Source: Bacillota bacterium (lineage in GTDB: Bacteria > Bacillota > Clostridia > Oscillospirales > Acutalibacteraceae). Taken from it: a stretch of DNA of 21,676 bases. The stretch lies in contig WQTL01000513.1 of the NCBI GenBank assembly GCA_009786275.1, positions 1 through 21,676 of the forward strand. Reading direction: 5' to 3'. Of the stretch, positions 14,392 through 21,676 are shown piece by piece. The notes beneath the pieces were generated by a model. It was given only the letters and a program-made list of their open reading frames with translations. It was not told where the DNA came from and searched no databases. Each line of letters begins with the position of its first letter. Position 1 is the stretch's first letter. The position numbers and the translations under genes are program-made.

Positions 14392-14738
14392 GAGTTCTCC
14401 TCCTTTAACAAACGCAGCAGCGTTTCCTTTAATTTTTCATTCATCGGCGAAGCCGGGTCGAAGCACATCTCAACGAATTGCCGCAGGTTTTTGTCCTCGA
14501 TCTTGGGCCGATTCTCGTATTTCCGGCCCTGCGGGCTGTCGCACCGGGCGAAGATGTAGTCCATGGAAACATCGAAGTAATCGGCATACCAGAGCAGCAC
14601 TTTGTGCGGCGCTTCGACAGAATCGTGCTCGTAGCGGTTCACGCTTTGTTGCGTGAGGCCCGCTAATTTTCCGAGCTTGGCTTGGGATAAATTCATGCTT
14701 TCGCGCAGGGCGCGCAACCGGGTACCTATGGCAGGCAT
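14388..14738 (-). CDS. XRE-family regulator coupled to the recombinase
   Basis: A 116-residue protein. Residues 6-62 form a Cro/CI helix-turn-helix: LRALRESMNLSQAKLGKLAG, TQQSVNRYEHDSVEAP, and a closing helix before YFDVSMDYIFAR, the common end of this fold in clostridial regulators. The tail is helical and charged. The ATG at 14738 lies just downstream of a perfect promoter inside a nested palindrome. The stop overlaps the recombinase TTG (TTGA), so repressor and integrase are made from one transcript. It probably represses this promoter and so controls integration or excision. Confidence 0.9.
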   Translation of the reverse strand: MPAIGTRLRALRESMNLSQAKLGKLAGLTQQSVNRYEHDSVEAPHKVLLWYADYFDVSMDYIFARCDSPQGRKYENRPKIEDKNLRQFVEMCFDPASPMNEKLKETLLRLLKEENS

Positions 14739-14742
14739 TCAA

Positions 14743-14791
14743 ACATCGACTCCTCTCAGGTGCTTATTATACACCTGAATGGAGTCGATGT
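14743..14791. promoter_or_regulatory. Nested palindromic operator over the XRE/recombinase promoter
   Basis: Outer arms ACATCGACTCC (14743-14753) and GGAGTCGATGT (14781-14791) are perfect 11-bp inverted repeats. Inner arms TCAGGTG (14756-14762) and CACCTGA (14772-14778) are perfect 7-bp inverted repeats around the -10. The inner dyad brackets TATAAT exactly, so a dimer bound there would block RNA polymerase. Two dyad classes suggest two binding modes or proteins. Confidence 0.8.
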
Positions 14792-14794
14792 CAA
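14766..14794 (-). promoter_or_regulatory. Consensus sigma-A promoter of the XRE/recombinase operon
   Basis: TTGACA (14789-14794), 17-base spacer, TATAAT (14766-14771), all on the minus strand. This is a perfect consensus. The XRE start codon is 27 bases past the -10. From 14795 to 14911 I see no gene and no convincing terminator for the cargo operon; GC falls sharply here. Confidence 0.93.
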
Positions 14795-14911
14795 GTGTGT
14801 ATTTCGGTTTTTGAGTGAAATTCTTTTAAGGCTCTAGGAAGTTAGTGCGACCAAACTCAAAAAGGATTTCGAGTAACATCTTTCTCGTCCTCGTCACGCA
14901 AAAATTATCAT

Positions 14912-15385
14912 CTACAAGTTTGCTATGAAAAAATTGATCAGCATCGCTAGAATAGAAAGGAGCAGTGTAATGGACAATTCCCAACAACGTTTGTGAAGCC
15001 GATTGAACTCATAGCGTTCCCGTTGGTAATTCTCCAAAAAGCGATTCACTTTACTTATTTCATCATTTGCATGCGCATCATCATTGTAATTATTCTGTAC
15101 GGATATAAATATTGCTAAGAATGAGGCGGACACAATGCAGGTACTGCACCAGATTATACTTACTATAACTTGTGAAATAAACAGTACAAGATCTTCAGCT
15201 ATGTTAAGACGAAATGTATCCAGAAGCTGCTCGACCCCAATCGCTGCAATCAGGCCTACTAAAAAAGAAAGAAAATTCTGATCAACAGACCCTAGCAACT
15301 TAAGTAACCGTTTCTGACTTCGCTTCATATTGCCATAGACATAACAATTCCGCTCTGTTAAATCACTATTTACAATCAAGCTCAT
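14912..15385 (-). CDS. Small three-span membrane protein, putative effector
   Basis: A 157-residue protein with three hydrophobic segments: about 38-56 (FLSFLVGLIAAIGVEQLLDTF), 66-95 (a long stretch that may be one span), and 136-156 (LSITLLLSILAMLINFFIANL, at the extreme C-terminus). There is no signal peptide. The N-terminal 35 residues are basic, and a charged helical loop (100-134) separates spans 2 and 3, suggesting a sizeable soluble part. The ATG at 15385 shares one base with the TAA of the ATPase gene upstream (TAATG), with AGGAGGAG before it, so translation is coupled. I recognise no family. As the last gene after two ATPases, it could be the membrane-acting output of the system; that is inference. 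Confidence 0.75.
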   Translation of the reverse strand: MSLIVNSDLTERNCYVYGNMKRSQKRLLKLLGSVDQNFLSFLVGLIAAIGVEQLLDTFRLNIAEDLVLFISQVIVSIIWCSTCIVSASFLAIFISVQNNYNDDAHANDEISKVNRFLENYQRERYEFNRLHKRCWELSITLLLSILAMLINFFIANL

Positions 15386-16656
15386 TAGCTACTCCTCCTG
15401 CCGGTAGAATCTTCAAGGAAAATCCTGATTTTTATCAGTTGCTGTTCCATTTCATTTATTTCCTCTTCGGTTAAGTTGCATTTTACAAAAGTATCAAGCC
15501 TTGCCAATTCATAGCAGCAACTAAGCTTAGTTCCCATTGCCTGCAAATCTTTTTTTCTTTCACACAGCAGTGCGTGTCTTGATTGATTCCTCTGAAATGT
15601 TTTTGCAATCTGAGCATCACAATCCGTAAGATAGGCAGAAACAATATCCTGATATTGACTTATTCTTTCATCTAATATTACTTTGCTCGCGGAGTTCAAG
15701 ATGAAATCTTTGAAGTACAGTATCGAAAACGACACTCCATCACGTCCAACAATGCCATACAACATTAAATCACTAGTATTTGCAGGCTGTTTTTCTGAGG
15801 GACGTGCCAAAAGAACCGCATCTCTCTCAATACCAAGCCGGTGAAGAGATTTGTACCAGTCCTCAATTCTAGAATAATAAGCGATTGGAATAGCGTTTTT
15901 ATTCCACCTAGATGCGCTGCTATAATAAGAATTTAAAATCATGTTGAGAAAGACAGGAACATTACCAGTATAATAGAGAATATCATTCCATTCACTATCA
16001 GGAAGTAAATCTGGCAGATTCTTTCGATATAATGACAAGTCTGAACCTGAAAACCCTTTAACAGGTATCTTTTCATTAACAATGCCTGGCAGATTTGAGC
16101 CATCAACATTTCTTGGCAGAACTATCTCGAGGGGATGTCTCGAAATTGAAATGATATTTATACTGTCAGTTGCTACAATTTCCCGAAGCGTTATAACTTT
16201 GTCTGAAAGCATTTGGAGGGCTAGATCAAACTCATCTATAATCATGTATATCCGAATCCCAAGAATCGCATAAAAGAGGTCACCGACACTCACAAAATCA
16301 ACAGATTTGAAGTTGCCATTACTTACTCTCTTATTCAAGTTATCAATTTTTTGACGCACATTAAGTTCAGTCTTGTATAATTTATCCGCTTCTTGTGTCA
16401 AATATTCAGAAAAATCAGAAAATAGGCGCGCCTTATCATCGGTGCACTCAAGGGTGTAGTAGAAAAAGAGAAATTTATCGTGCAAGGATTCCTGATGTCG
16501 CCGCAAGAACTCTTTCACAAGAGACGTCTTGCCAATGCGGGATAAACCGTAGACCGATACATTTTCGCCTTTTTGTACATATCCCATTAGCTCTTTCAGT
16601 TCCGAACTTCGCCCTATAAAATCTGCGCCAGTCACATAACGACTTGTACTAAACAT
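15385..16656 (-). CDS. AAA/STAND-like ATPase, second gene of the cargo operon
   Basis: A 423-residue ATPase. FIGR at 13-16, Walker A GLSRIGKT at 37-44, Walker B YMIIDEFD (D141, E142), and sensor 1-like NIISISR at 167-173 place it with the Orc1/Cdc6-like (ATPase_2) and STAND-type ATPases. Residues 180-300 hold the lid region (FSGSDLSLYRKNLPDLLP, then YYTGNVPVFLNMIL, a typical sensor 2 helix pattern). Residues 330-423 are helical with coiled-coil character. No nuclease, TIR or transmembrane part is seen, so it is a signal relay or switch rather than an effector. It overlaps the large ATPase gene by ATGTTTAG and the membrane protein gene by one base. Its AAA core resembles that at the end of the 1593-residue protein (FxGR, GxxRxGK, IDE), so the two may form a mixed assembly. 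Confidence 0.8.
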   Translation of the reverse strand: MFSTSRYVTGADFIGRSSELKELMGYVQKGENVSVYGLSRIGKTSLVKEFLRRHQESLHDKFLFFYYTLECTDDKARLFSDFSEYLTQEADKLYKTELNVRQKIDNLNKRVSNGNFKSVDFVSVGDLFYAILGIRIYMIIDEFDLALQMLSDKVITLREIVATDSINIISISRHPLEIVLPRNVDGSNLPGIVNEKIPVKGFSGSDLSLYRKNLPDLLPDSEWNDILYYTGNVPVFLNMILNSYYSSASRWNKNAIPIAYYSRIEDWYKSLHRLGIERDAVLLARPSEKQPANTSDLMLYGIVGRDGVSFSILYFKDFILNSASKVILDERISQYQDIVSAYLTDCDAQIAKTFQRNQSRHALLCERKKDLQAMGTKLSCCYELARLDTFVKCNLTEEEINEMEQQLIKIRIFLEDSTGRRSS

Positions 16657-19600
16657 TTCGGCTCCACCCCTTCATAGTAAATTTATCGGTCAAGTAATAT
16701 TCATATAGACGGACTCTAATGAAAAAATTCATATCCTTGTCAATTTCTTCTCCGTCGATCCAATTTCTATCTAAGGTCTTCCCATCCTTGTCTTCGATTA
16801 CCCATCTATCCATCAAACTCCGGAGTACCATATTGACCCGTTGTTGAGACCATTCGGTTGGTGAAGACTTGGACAAAAGATCATATATTTTTTCGTTGTT
16901 GCTCTGTATTTGAGGGTCATTGAGAACTGAAATGGCCCATAGAACGTCCTTAGCCTCTTCGTCTCTAATTGCATTTTCTCCGTATTCTCCAGATTGATAA
17001 AGCGGATGGAACAAAATGCTTCTGCCCGACAAATCCAGTTTGCTAAAATATTCAACTATTGCGTCTCTGACACTGCTCTCATTCAGTCGGTTATAGTGAT
17101 ACACATTCATATAATTAACTGCCGCATCGCAAATCATTTGAATGAAATAAGTGTTCCCAGCGGTTAAGTGTAGTATATATTGAACGGCGTCATCCTTATA
17201 CCTGCCCGGATGCCACTCCTCCGAGTATATAGGTTCTTGTATCAACGAGATAGCATCTTCCATAGACAAATAATTCAACTGATGTGGAATTGTTGAACCA
17301 AAAGCATTAGGGTTCTCACTCAGTATTTTGGTCAATACGTCATGTCCTACTAAAATAGCATCAAAAGTGGCTTCTGACATGACGCTTTTCCAGTACTCTG
17401 TAAATGAATATGTATCGATATTGCCAGCGAATAGTCGCCCCATTTCATCTATAACCAAGACCAAATGAACATTCTCCGAATCTGCGGTTTGTTTGAGTAC
17501 GCTTAAAAAGCGCTTGAAATATGTTTTTTGATGATCAATAGATTCACTGGATAAATCTCGATCTCGATACTTTTCTATCAGGCTTGTGGAAATACTGCGC
17601 TCCTCTAACCCTACAAACATCGCATGAGCAATTTCTTCGAGTATAGTTCCTAGTGAATAATCCCGATCTATGGAACCCATATCAGCGATGATTATTTTGC
17701 TATCGTTTTGCTTCAACTGCTCTTTGATATAATTCTTCAGCGAGGATTTGCCTGATCTGTATTGCCCATATATAACAACTGTTGTTCCGCTTACATCTCG
17801 GTTTTCTATAGCGGAGCAAATTTTTGTAATATCCTTCTTCCGCCCATAAAACACTCTGTTACCTTGCGGGGGCTTCAACTCGTTTCTTGTGTAGGGATTA
17901 ACAATAGGGATAAAGTCTTTGTCGCTCTTCAAATGGATTGACACTTTGTATTCTTTTTCCGGCACTTCCTTGTTCTGTATGGTACGATAAGAGGCTAAAA
18001 AGCACAGGTCAAAAACCGCGTCAGGAGCAGCACCAACCAGCGTCAGAGAAAGCTCAATTGGAATTATTACTTTCTGTCCACCGTCCAGTGGAGTATCATA
18101 CTCATAAATTGACCTGCACATCGTGTAGTGTTCTGTTTCCATTTGATCAAAACGTACTCGTAGGCCATTTGCGGGTGTACAGCCCTCTGAATTTGAGATG
18201 CATAGTTGAACAGATATAGTGCTGTTAACTGGAAAGTAGTCTTCATCATTGTCATCGCTGAAACTAATCTCCGGCAAATTTGTATCTATAATTTGCTCGC
18301 TGAAAAGATTTACTGCTCTGATGATTTCTTCAATTACATTTATATAGTGATCGTAGGAAAAGCTTGTCGGGTTCTCAATTATCGCGCTCCTCTGGAGTTC
18401 AGCCTCTCGAGTGATTTTCGTACAAAGGCTTTGCTGAAGAGTATAATTATTTGTCTTGATGGCCTCGCAGAAATTCTCGACCATTTCCTGTAAAGCTTCA
18501 AATACTCTAATCTCATGCGAATTCAGACAACTCCCACTCGATTGCGCCAGTTCGTTAAATCTATTAATCAGTTGGCTTAGTTGTTCAGTGTTGTGGGATT
18601 TAACGATATCGGCTAATTGTATTAACACATCGCTTAATGCAAGTCTGTTTTTATTCAATATTTCTATATAGGAATCCATTCCACTTGCTATATCAGTGAT
18701 AGGAACAGGCAACATCTCTTTCAGTTCGGATAACAGTAGCTTTTTTGTGTTCTCATTAATAATGCCATACAAGAATTCAGAGAGCCCTGAACTCTGCATC
18801 AAGAGCAGTGCCATATGTTGCATAGTTTCGCGGCATCTAGTGGAAATAGCATCGGAAAGTGTCTCGACAAAGGTTAATTTTGCAGTTTGCAGTAATGTTT
18901 GTTCCTGCTTGAACGGTTTTATTTCGTTGAAGTCCTGAGGCTTCATCCCCAAAAGCTTCAGGCCAAAATAGTTGTTCAATGCATCATAAAACTCGAATGT
19001 CTTTTGATATGCATCATCTAAGCTAATTTTTGAAATTAGTCTTGCGGATTCACCATAGAAAAAAACGACAGAATCGCAAACAACATGACTATCAAACCTC
19101 TTCTGCGTTGCGATACACCAAAACACACGTGACGAGTTAAGCAGAAATCTTCCGTACCAAAACGAAGCATCTTCTTCATACGCATTCATACAGTAGTCGG
19201 AGATTTTTGCAATAGCAAGTCGATAATCAGTTACCTGCTGCAACATACCAGCTCTTATTGTATTGGTTTTGCTTAAAATGCTAGCATTTGATTCTATATT
19301 TCTGATCATTTCCATTGCTTGTTCCGAATTGGCTGGTATCCATGTAAATTTCTGTGTCTCCTCGCTCCATTCTCGATTACGGACACCTTCATATTGGCAC
19401 GATTCGAGGAGACGTTGTAAATACATACTATACAGATCTTTTGAAATATGAGTGCGGAATCTCGACCAGTCAAGACCTTCAAGCTCTTCAGATAGTAGCG
19501 ATTCAAACTCAGCCGTTGAATTGCCTTCATAGGCGAATCTGGCCTCGTCAACAAATTTTCTGAGTTGCTTATTTCGCTCATCGCTAGTTGACATACTTAC

Positions 19601-21430
19601 AAATTTTTTGTAGTACACCTCTGCTTTTTCGAAGTCCTGCAAACCGACACATGCGTATACGCCATAAGAGCAGGCAGTAAAAACATACATCTGAGCTGAA
19701 TTTGAACTGTTAAGCACCTGATTTACATATGTTAAGGCACGCGAAAAATCCTTTACTTGTAAATATAAATAGGATAACTGGTTGTAATACACCACGTTTT
19801 TTGTCTTCTTTACAAGAGGTAGTAGGTATTGAATAGCCGTATCATATCTTTTTGACTTCAAGTAAAAAGGCATAATTAACTTAATAAGCTTCAAGTGCTC
19901 CTCTTCACTATCCAAAAACAGATCGCGATATGTTTCAAATGTTGAAATCGCTAAGTCAGTGCTGTCAGATAAAAAGGCGCAGACTTTGCTACTTCCATAA
20001 AACTGGATTAAGTCCTTGACAGCTGACAGTCTATTCGGGCCTGCCACCGCGGACAGTTTCTTCAAAATCTCTATTACTTCTCTGCATTCTGCTTCAGACT
20101 TTGACTGCTGATTCTTTTTTACAACTATTGAATAAGGGGCGTTCGGAGTAATAGGCTCTTTTTTCTGTGCCTCTACAGTTCCGATGCCAAGAATCTTCCT
20201 TAACTCACTAAGAATAATCGACACCTGAGTCGTGACTCTCTCTTTCGACAAAGCTTTGTACAAATCGTTTAGATTTCTATGAGTTTCGTCATCCGGCTTT
20301 TCTATCTCTATAATTTTTGCCGCTCCAGTTGAATTTGAATGGAGGAGACGAACACCATCGCCTATTCGTATTAGAGAAGCATGAGGACACAATGCATCTA
20401 CTGTAAAAGCAACTAGATCAAAGCTATCACTAACTACTTTTCCTGAAGTACTCTTCACCTGAAAAGTAAGTACTATTCCGCTTTCTTCAAAGCGTTCTTC
20501 AAGTTCTGCGCATACCATTTTAAATAAGGATTCGCATAACTCACTCGATTCTATGTTTTGAGCCGCCAATGCCTCCAATTCCCTGGTTTCCCCAAGCATT
20601 TGTTTGGCAATGGAATAGTAGACAAAACTCTTTACACTAACGTCGACAACACTAGAATCAAATAGGCTTTGCACGGCCTTGCCTACCTTATTGTTGAACT
20701 CACGAGTACGATAGAACCCTTTATTAATGATGTAAAGTAAGATTTGCGGCGAAGCGATGAAGTAATTCCATACAGGGAGTATATCTGACAAGGAAGCATT
20801 TGAAAGTGCAAACTCAGCACAAGCAGCCCCATTCTGGTATTTATATAAGTCTCTTAAACCGACATCCAAACAGGACGAGGTATTTTTCTTTCTGTCAGTC
20901 TGTTTTTGGTACATAAAAAGAGCTACAAACAAAAGATTAGTATCAACTTCATCACGATCTTGATATAGTTTTAAAGTTGATCGAATTGAAGCTTGGATTT
21001 TGCTATCTACAACGTCAGTTGCGTGGTTTTTTATCGCGTCATAGAAAGAACCGAAGCACCTTTGTAAAATCCTATATTCATCATTGTTGAACCGCATACG
21101 GAATTCTTTTTCGAACTCCAAAACATGTAGTTGCTCGATTTTTGGCATTACCTCTAGCTGCTCGCATTTTGCTAGAACCTGTCTATAATAATCATCCAAT
21201 GAAACGTGCTTCGTCTGTTCTTGGACGACAGTTGTATCTTTATCTTTTGGGGAATCCTCTGCAGTGCATGGCTCTCCGTTTTCGATAGAAACCCCGCAGT
21301 TTAAGCAATAAGCATCCCCAGCCGTTACCGTTTCACCACAAGAATGGCAAAGCAGCACTTGCTTCGAACCACACCGAGGACAAAACTTCGCAACGCTCGG
21401 AATTCTCAGACCACAGTTAATGCAGTGCAA
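16649..21430 (-). CDS. Giant double-zinc-ribbon / TPR-like / STAND-type ATPase
   Basis: A 1593-residue protein. Two CxxC-x10-CxxC ribbons open it (C3, C6, C17, C20; C28, C31, C42, C45). A linker (50-75) leads to a long helical region (about 78-1050) with TPR-like pairs at about 510-640 (KRYDTAIQYLLPLVKK, KDFSRALTYVNQVL, QDFEKAEVYYKKF). Residues 1053-1170 look like a beta sandwich. NPYTRNELKPPQGNRVFYGR (1178-1197) is the entry seen in many bacterial STAND-type ATPases, followed by Walker A GQYRSGKS (1222-1229), Walker B LVLVIDE (1323-1329), a lid with HLTAGNTYFIQMIC, and a winged-helix-like end (1500-1580). The start is TTG at 21430 with AAAGGAAG upstream; the first ribbon begins at residue 3, which fixes this start. 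Architecture suggests a sensor with an oligomerising ATPase. It shares an 8-base overlap with the next gene. Family unknown to me. Confidence 0.85.
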   Translation of the reverse strand: MHCINCGLRIPSVAKFCPRCGSKQVLLCHSCGETVTAGDAYCLNCGVSIENGEPCTAEDSPKDKDTTVVQEQTKHVSLDDYYRQVLAKCEQLEVMPKIEQLHVLEFEKEFRMRFNNDEYRILQRCFGSFYDAIKNHATDVVDSKIQASIRSTLKLYQDRDEVDTNLLFVALFMYQKQTDRKKNTSSCLDVGLRDLYKYQNGAACAEFALSNASLSDILPVWNYFIASPQILLYIINKGFYRTREFNNKVGKAVQSLFDSSVVDVSVKSFVYYSIAKQMLGETRELEALAAQNIESSELCESLFKMVCAELEERFEESGIVLTFQVKSTSGKVVSDSFDLVAFTVDALCPHASLIRIGDGVRLLHSNSTGAAKIIEIEKPDDETHRNLNDLYKALSKERVTTQVSIILSELRKILGIGTVEAQKKEPITPNAPYSIVVKKNQQSKSEAECREVIEILKKLSAVAGPNRLSAVKDLIQFYGSSKVCAFLSDSTDLAISTFETYRDLFLDSEEEHLKLIKLIMPFYLKSKRYDTAIQYLLPLVKKTKNVVYYNQLSYLYLQVKDFSRALTYVNQVLNSSNSAQMYVFTACSYGVYACVGLQDFEKAEVYYKKFVSMSTSDERNKQLRKFVDEARFAYEGNSTAEFESLLSEELEGLDWSRFRTHISKDLYSMYLQRLLESCQYEGVRNREWSEETQKFTWIPANSEQAMEMIRNIESNASILSKTNTIRAGMLQQVTDYRLAIAKISDYCMNAYEEDASFWYGRFLLNSSRVFWCIATQKRFDSHVVCDSVVFFYGESARLISKISLDDAYQKTFEFYDALNNYFGLKLLGMKPQDFNEIKPFKQEQTLLQTAKLTFVETLSDAISTRCRETMQHMALLLMQSSGLSEFLYGIINENTKKLLLSELKEMLPVPITDIASGMDSYIEILNKNRLALSDVLIQLADIVKSHNTEQLSQLINRFNELAQSSGSCLNSHEIRVFEALQEMVENFCEAIKTNNYTLQQSLCTKITREAELQRSAIIENPTSFSYDHYINVIEEIIRAVNLFSEQIIDTNLPEISFSDDNDEDYFPVNSTISVQLCISNSEGCTPANGLRVRFDQMETEHYTMCRSIYEYDTPLDGGQKVIIPIELSLTLVGAAPDAVFDLCFLASYRTIQNKEVPEKEYKVSIHLKSDKDFIPIVNPYTRNELKPPQGNRVFYGRKKDITKICSAIENRDVSGTTVVIYGQYRSGKSSLKNYIKEQLKQNDSKIIIADMGSIDRDYSLGTILEEIAHAMFVGLEERSISTSLIEKYRDRDLSSESIDHQKTYFKRFLSVLKQTADSENVHLVLVIDEMGRLFAGNIDTYSFTEYWKSVMSEATFDAILVGHDVLTKILSENPNAFGSTIPHQLNYLSMEDAISLIQEPIYSEEWHPGRYKDDAVQYILHLTAGNTYFIQMICDAAVNYMNVYHYNRLNESSVRDAIVEYFSKLDLSGRSILFHPLYQSGEYGENAIRDEEAKDVLWAISVLNDPQIQSNNEKIYDLLSKSSPTEWSQQRVNMVLRSLMDRWVIEDKDGKTLDRNWIDGEEIDKDMNFFIRVRLYEYYLTDKFTMKGWSRNV

Positions 21431-21523
21431 TTATATTCTTCCTTTCTTCTCGCAAGTTCGGCAAAGGCTAATAATTCTCCCATCTGAAGCGTAAATGGTG
21501 GCGCCCCGATCAAGATAAATCAT
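21431..21523 (-). CDS. Putative 30-residue leader peptide abutting the large ATPase gene
   Basis: An ATG frame begins 10 bases after the -10 box and ends with TAA directly before the TTG of the 1593-residue protein, in the same frame. The peptide ends with a CRTCEKKGRI segment that resembles half a zinc ribbon. Its ribosome site is AAAGG with a very short gap, and the ATG is so close to the expected transcription start that the message may be nearly leaderless. It may couple translation by termination-reinitiation at TAATTG, or be a decayed upstream extension of the large protein. Confidence 0.4.
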   Translation of the reverse strand: MIYLDRGATIYASDGRIISLCRTCEKKGRI

Positions 21524-21532
21524 ATCCTTTAT

Positions 21533-21561
21533 ATAATAGCACTATTTTCCACAACTGTCAA
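21533..21561 (-). promoter_or_regulatory. Strong sigma-A promoter of the cargo operon
   Basis: TTGACA (21556-21561), 17-base spacer, TATTAT (21533-21538) on the minus strand. The transcript should start near 21526 and have a leader of about 95 bases before the TTG. No operator dyad is obvious, so expression may be constitutive. From 21562 to the end of the window I see no supported gene. Confidence 0.88.
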
Positions 21562-21676
21562 GGTTTTTTTGCAAGATTCTCCATTTGGTTAATTCCCACC
21601 ATAAGTTCCACTATGGACGAGGGAGTAGAATTTTCTCTGGGAAGAAAAATGACCGGAAGTTAGTTTGGGAAATACG

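Noticed and set aside
14847..14880. Possible terminator of the cargo operon
   Set aside because: Only a weak, mismatched ACTC/GAGT stem and no proper T-run follow.
14841..14905. Small reading frames on the minus strand downstream of the membrane protein gene
   Set aside because: Short frames in two registers without ribosome sites; possibly remnants of an older gene end but not supportable.
21613..21663. Short plus-strand frame upstream of the cargo promoter
   Set aside because: Only 16 codons with no ribosome site; could be the end of a neighbouring gene but cannot be judged at the window edge.
1..21676. CRISPR array, tRNA or rRNA genes
   Set aside because: No regularly spaced repeats and no cloverleaf or rRNA-like sequence were seen on either strand.

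Overview
The window looks like part of an integrated phage-like mobile element in a Firmicute of class Clostridia, next to or carrying an AT-rich cargo operon. The class-level guess rests on strong AGGAGG-type ribosome sites, sigma-A promoters with TTGACA and 17-bp spacers, frequent TTG/GTG starts, and protein families typical of clostridial prophages. No database was consulted. The replication module is visibly GC-rich, while everything past about 14.8 kb is AT-rich, so at least two sources of DNA are joined here.

Region 1 (114-9256, all on the minus strand, read from high to low coordinates) is a phage DNA-metabolism operon: small HTH protein, SNF2-type helicase, coiled-coil protein, Cys-containing conserved protein that may bind ssDNA, family A DNA polymerase, tiny Arg-rich protein, primase-polymerase/helicase, VRR-NUC nuclease, Cys-rich protein, sigma-like DUF1492-type regulator, and HNH endonuclease. 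Most genes overlap or nearly abut and each has its own good ribosome site. HNH genes of this kind usually sit just before terminase, so packaging genes are expected beyond base 1. A structured leader with a terminator hairpin (9358-9563) precedes this operon, and a second hairpin terminator plus extended -10 promoters surround the HNH gene.

Region 2 (9560-12571) is the control and initiation region. Three poorly recognised genes run on the minus strand (zinc-ribbon protein, TPR-like protein, repressor-like protein). They diverge from a plus-strand pair made of an XRE repressor and a RepA-like hexameric ATPase. The 430-bp gap between them holds two near-consensus plus-strand promoters, an operator-like dyad, and a likely structured RNA. 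GGGTACCGCAA repeats follow the RepA-like gene.

Region 3 (12796-14794) holds a large serine recombinase and an upstream XRE regulator on the minus strand. They are coupled by a TTGA overlap and driven by a perfect TTGACA/TATAAT promoter buried in a nested 49-bp palindrome.

Region 4 (14912-21561) is the most interesting part: a three-gene, translationally coupled minus-strand operon with its own strong promoter. It encodes a 1593-residue protein (double zinc ribbon, helical/TPR-like middle, beta-rich segment, STAND/AAA-type ATPase, winged-helix-like end), a second AAA ATPase of 423 residues, and a small protein with three hydrophobic segments. The layout (large sensor-like ATPase, second ATPase, small membrane protein, next to a recombinase) suggests an undescribed defence or abortive-infection system. 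That function is inference only. A 30-codon reading frame in the leader ends with TAA directly against the TTG start of the large gene.
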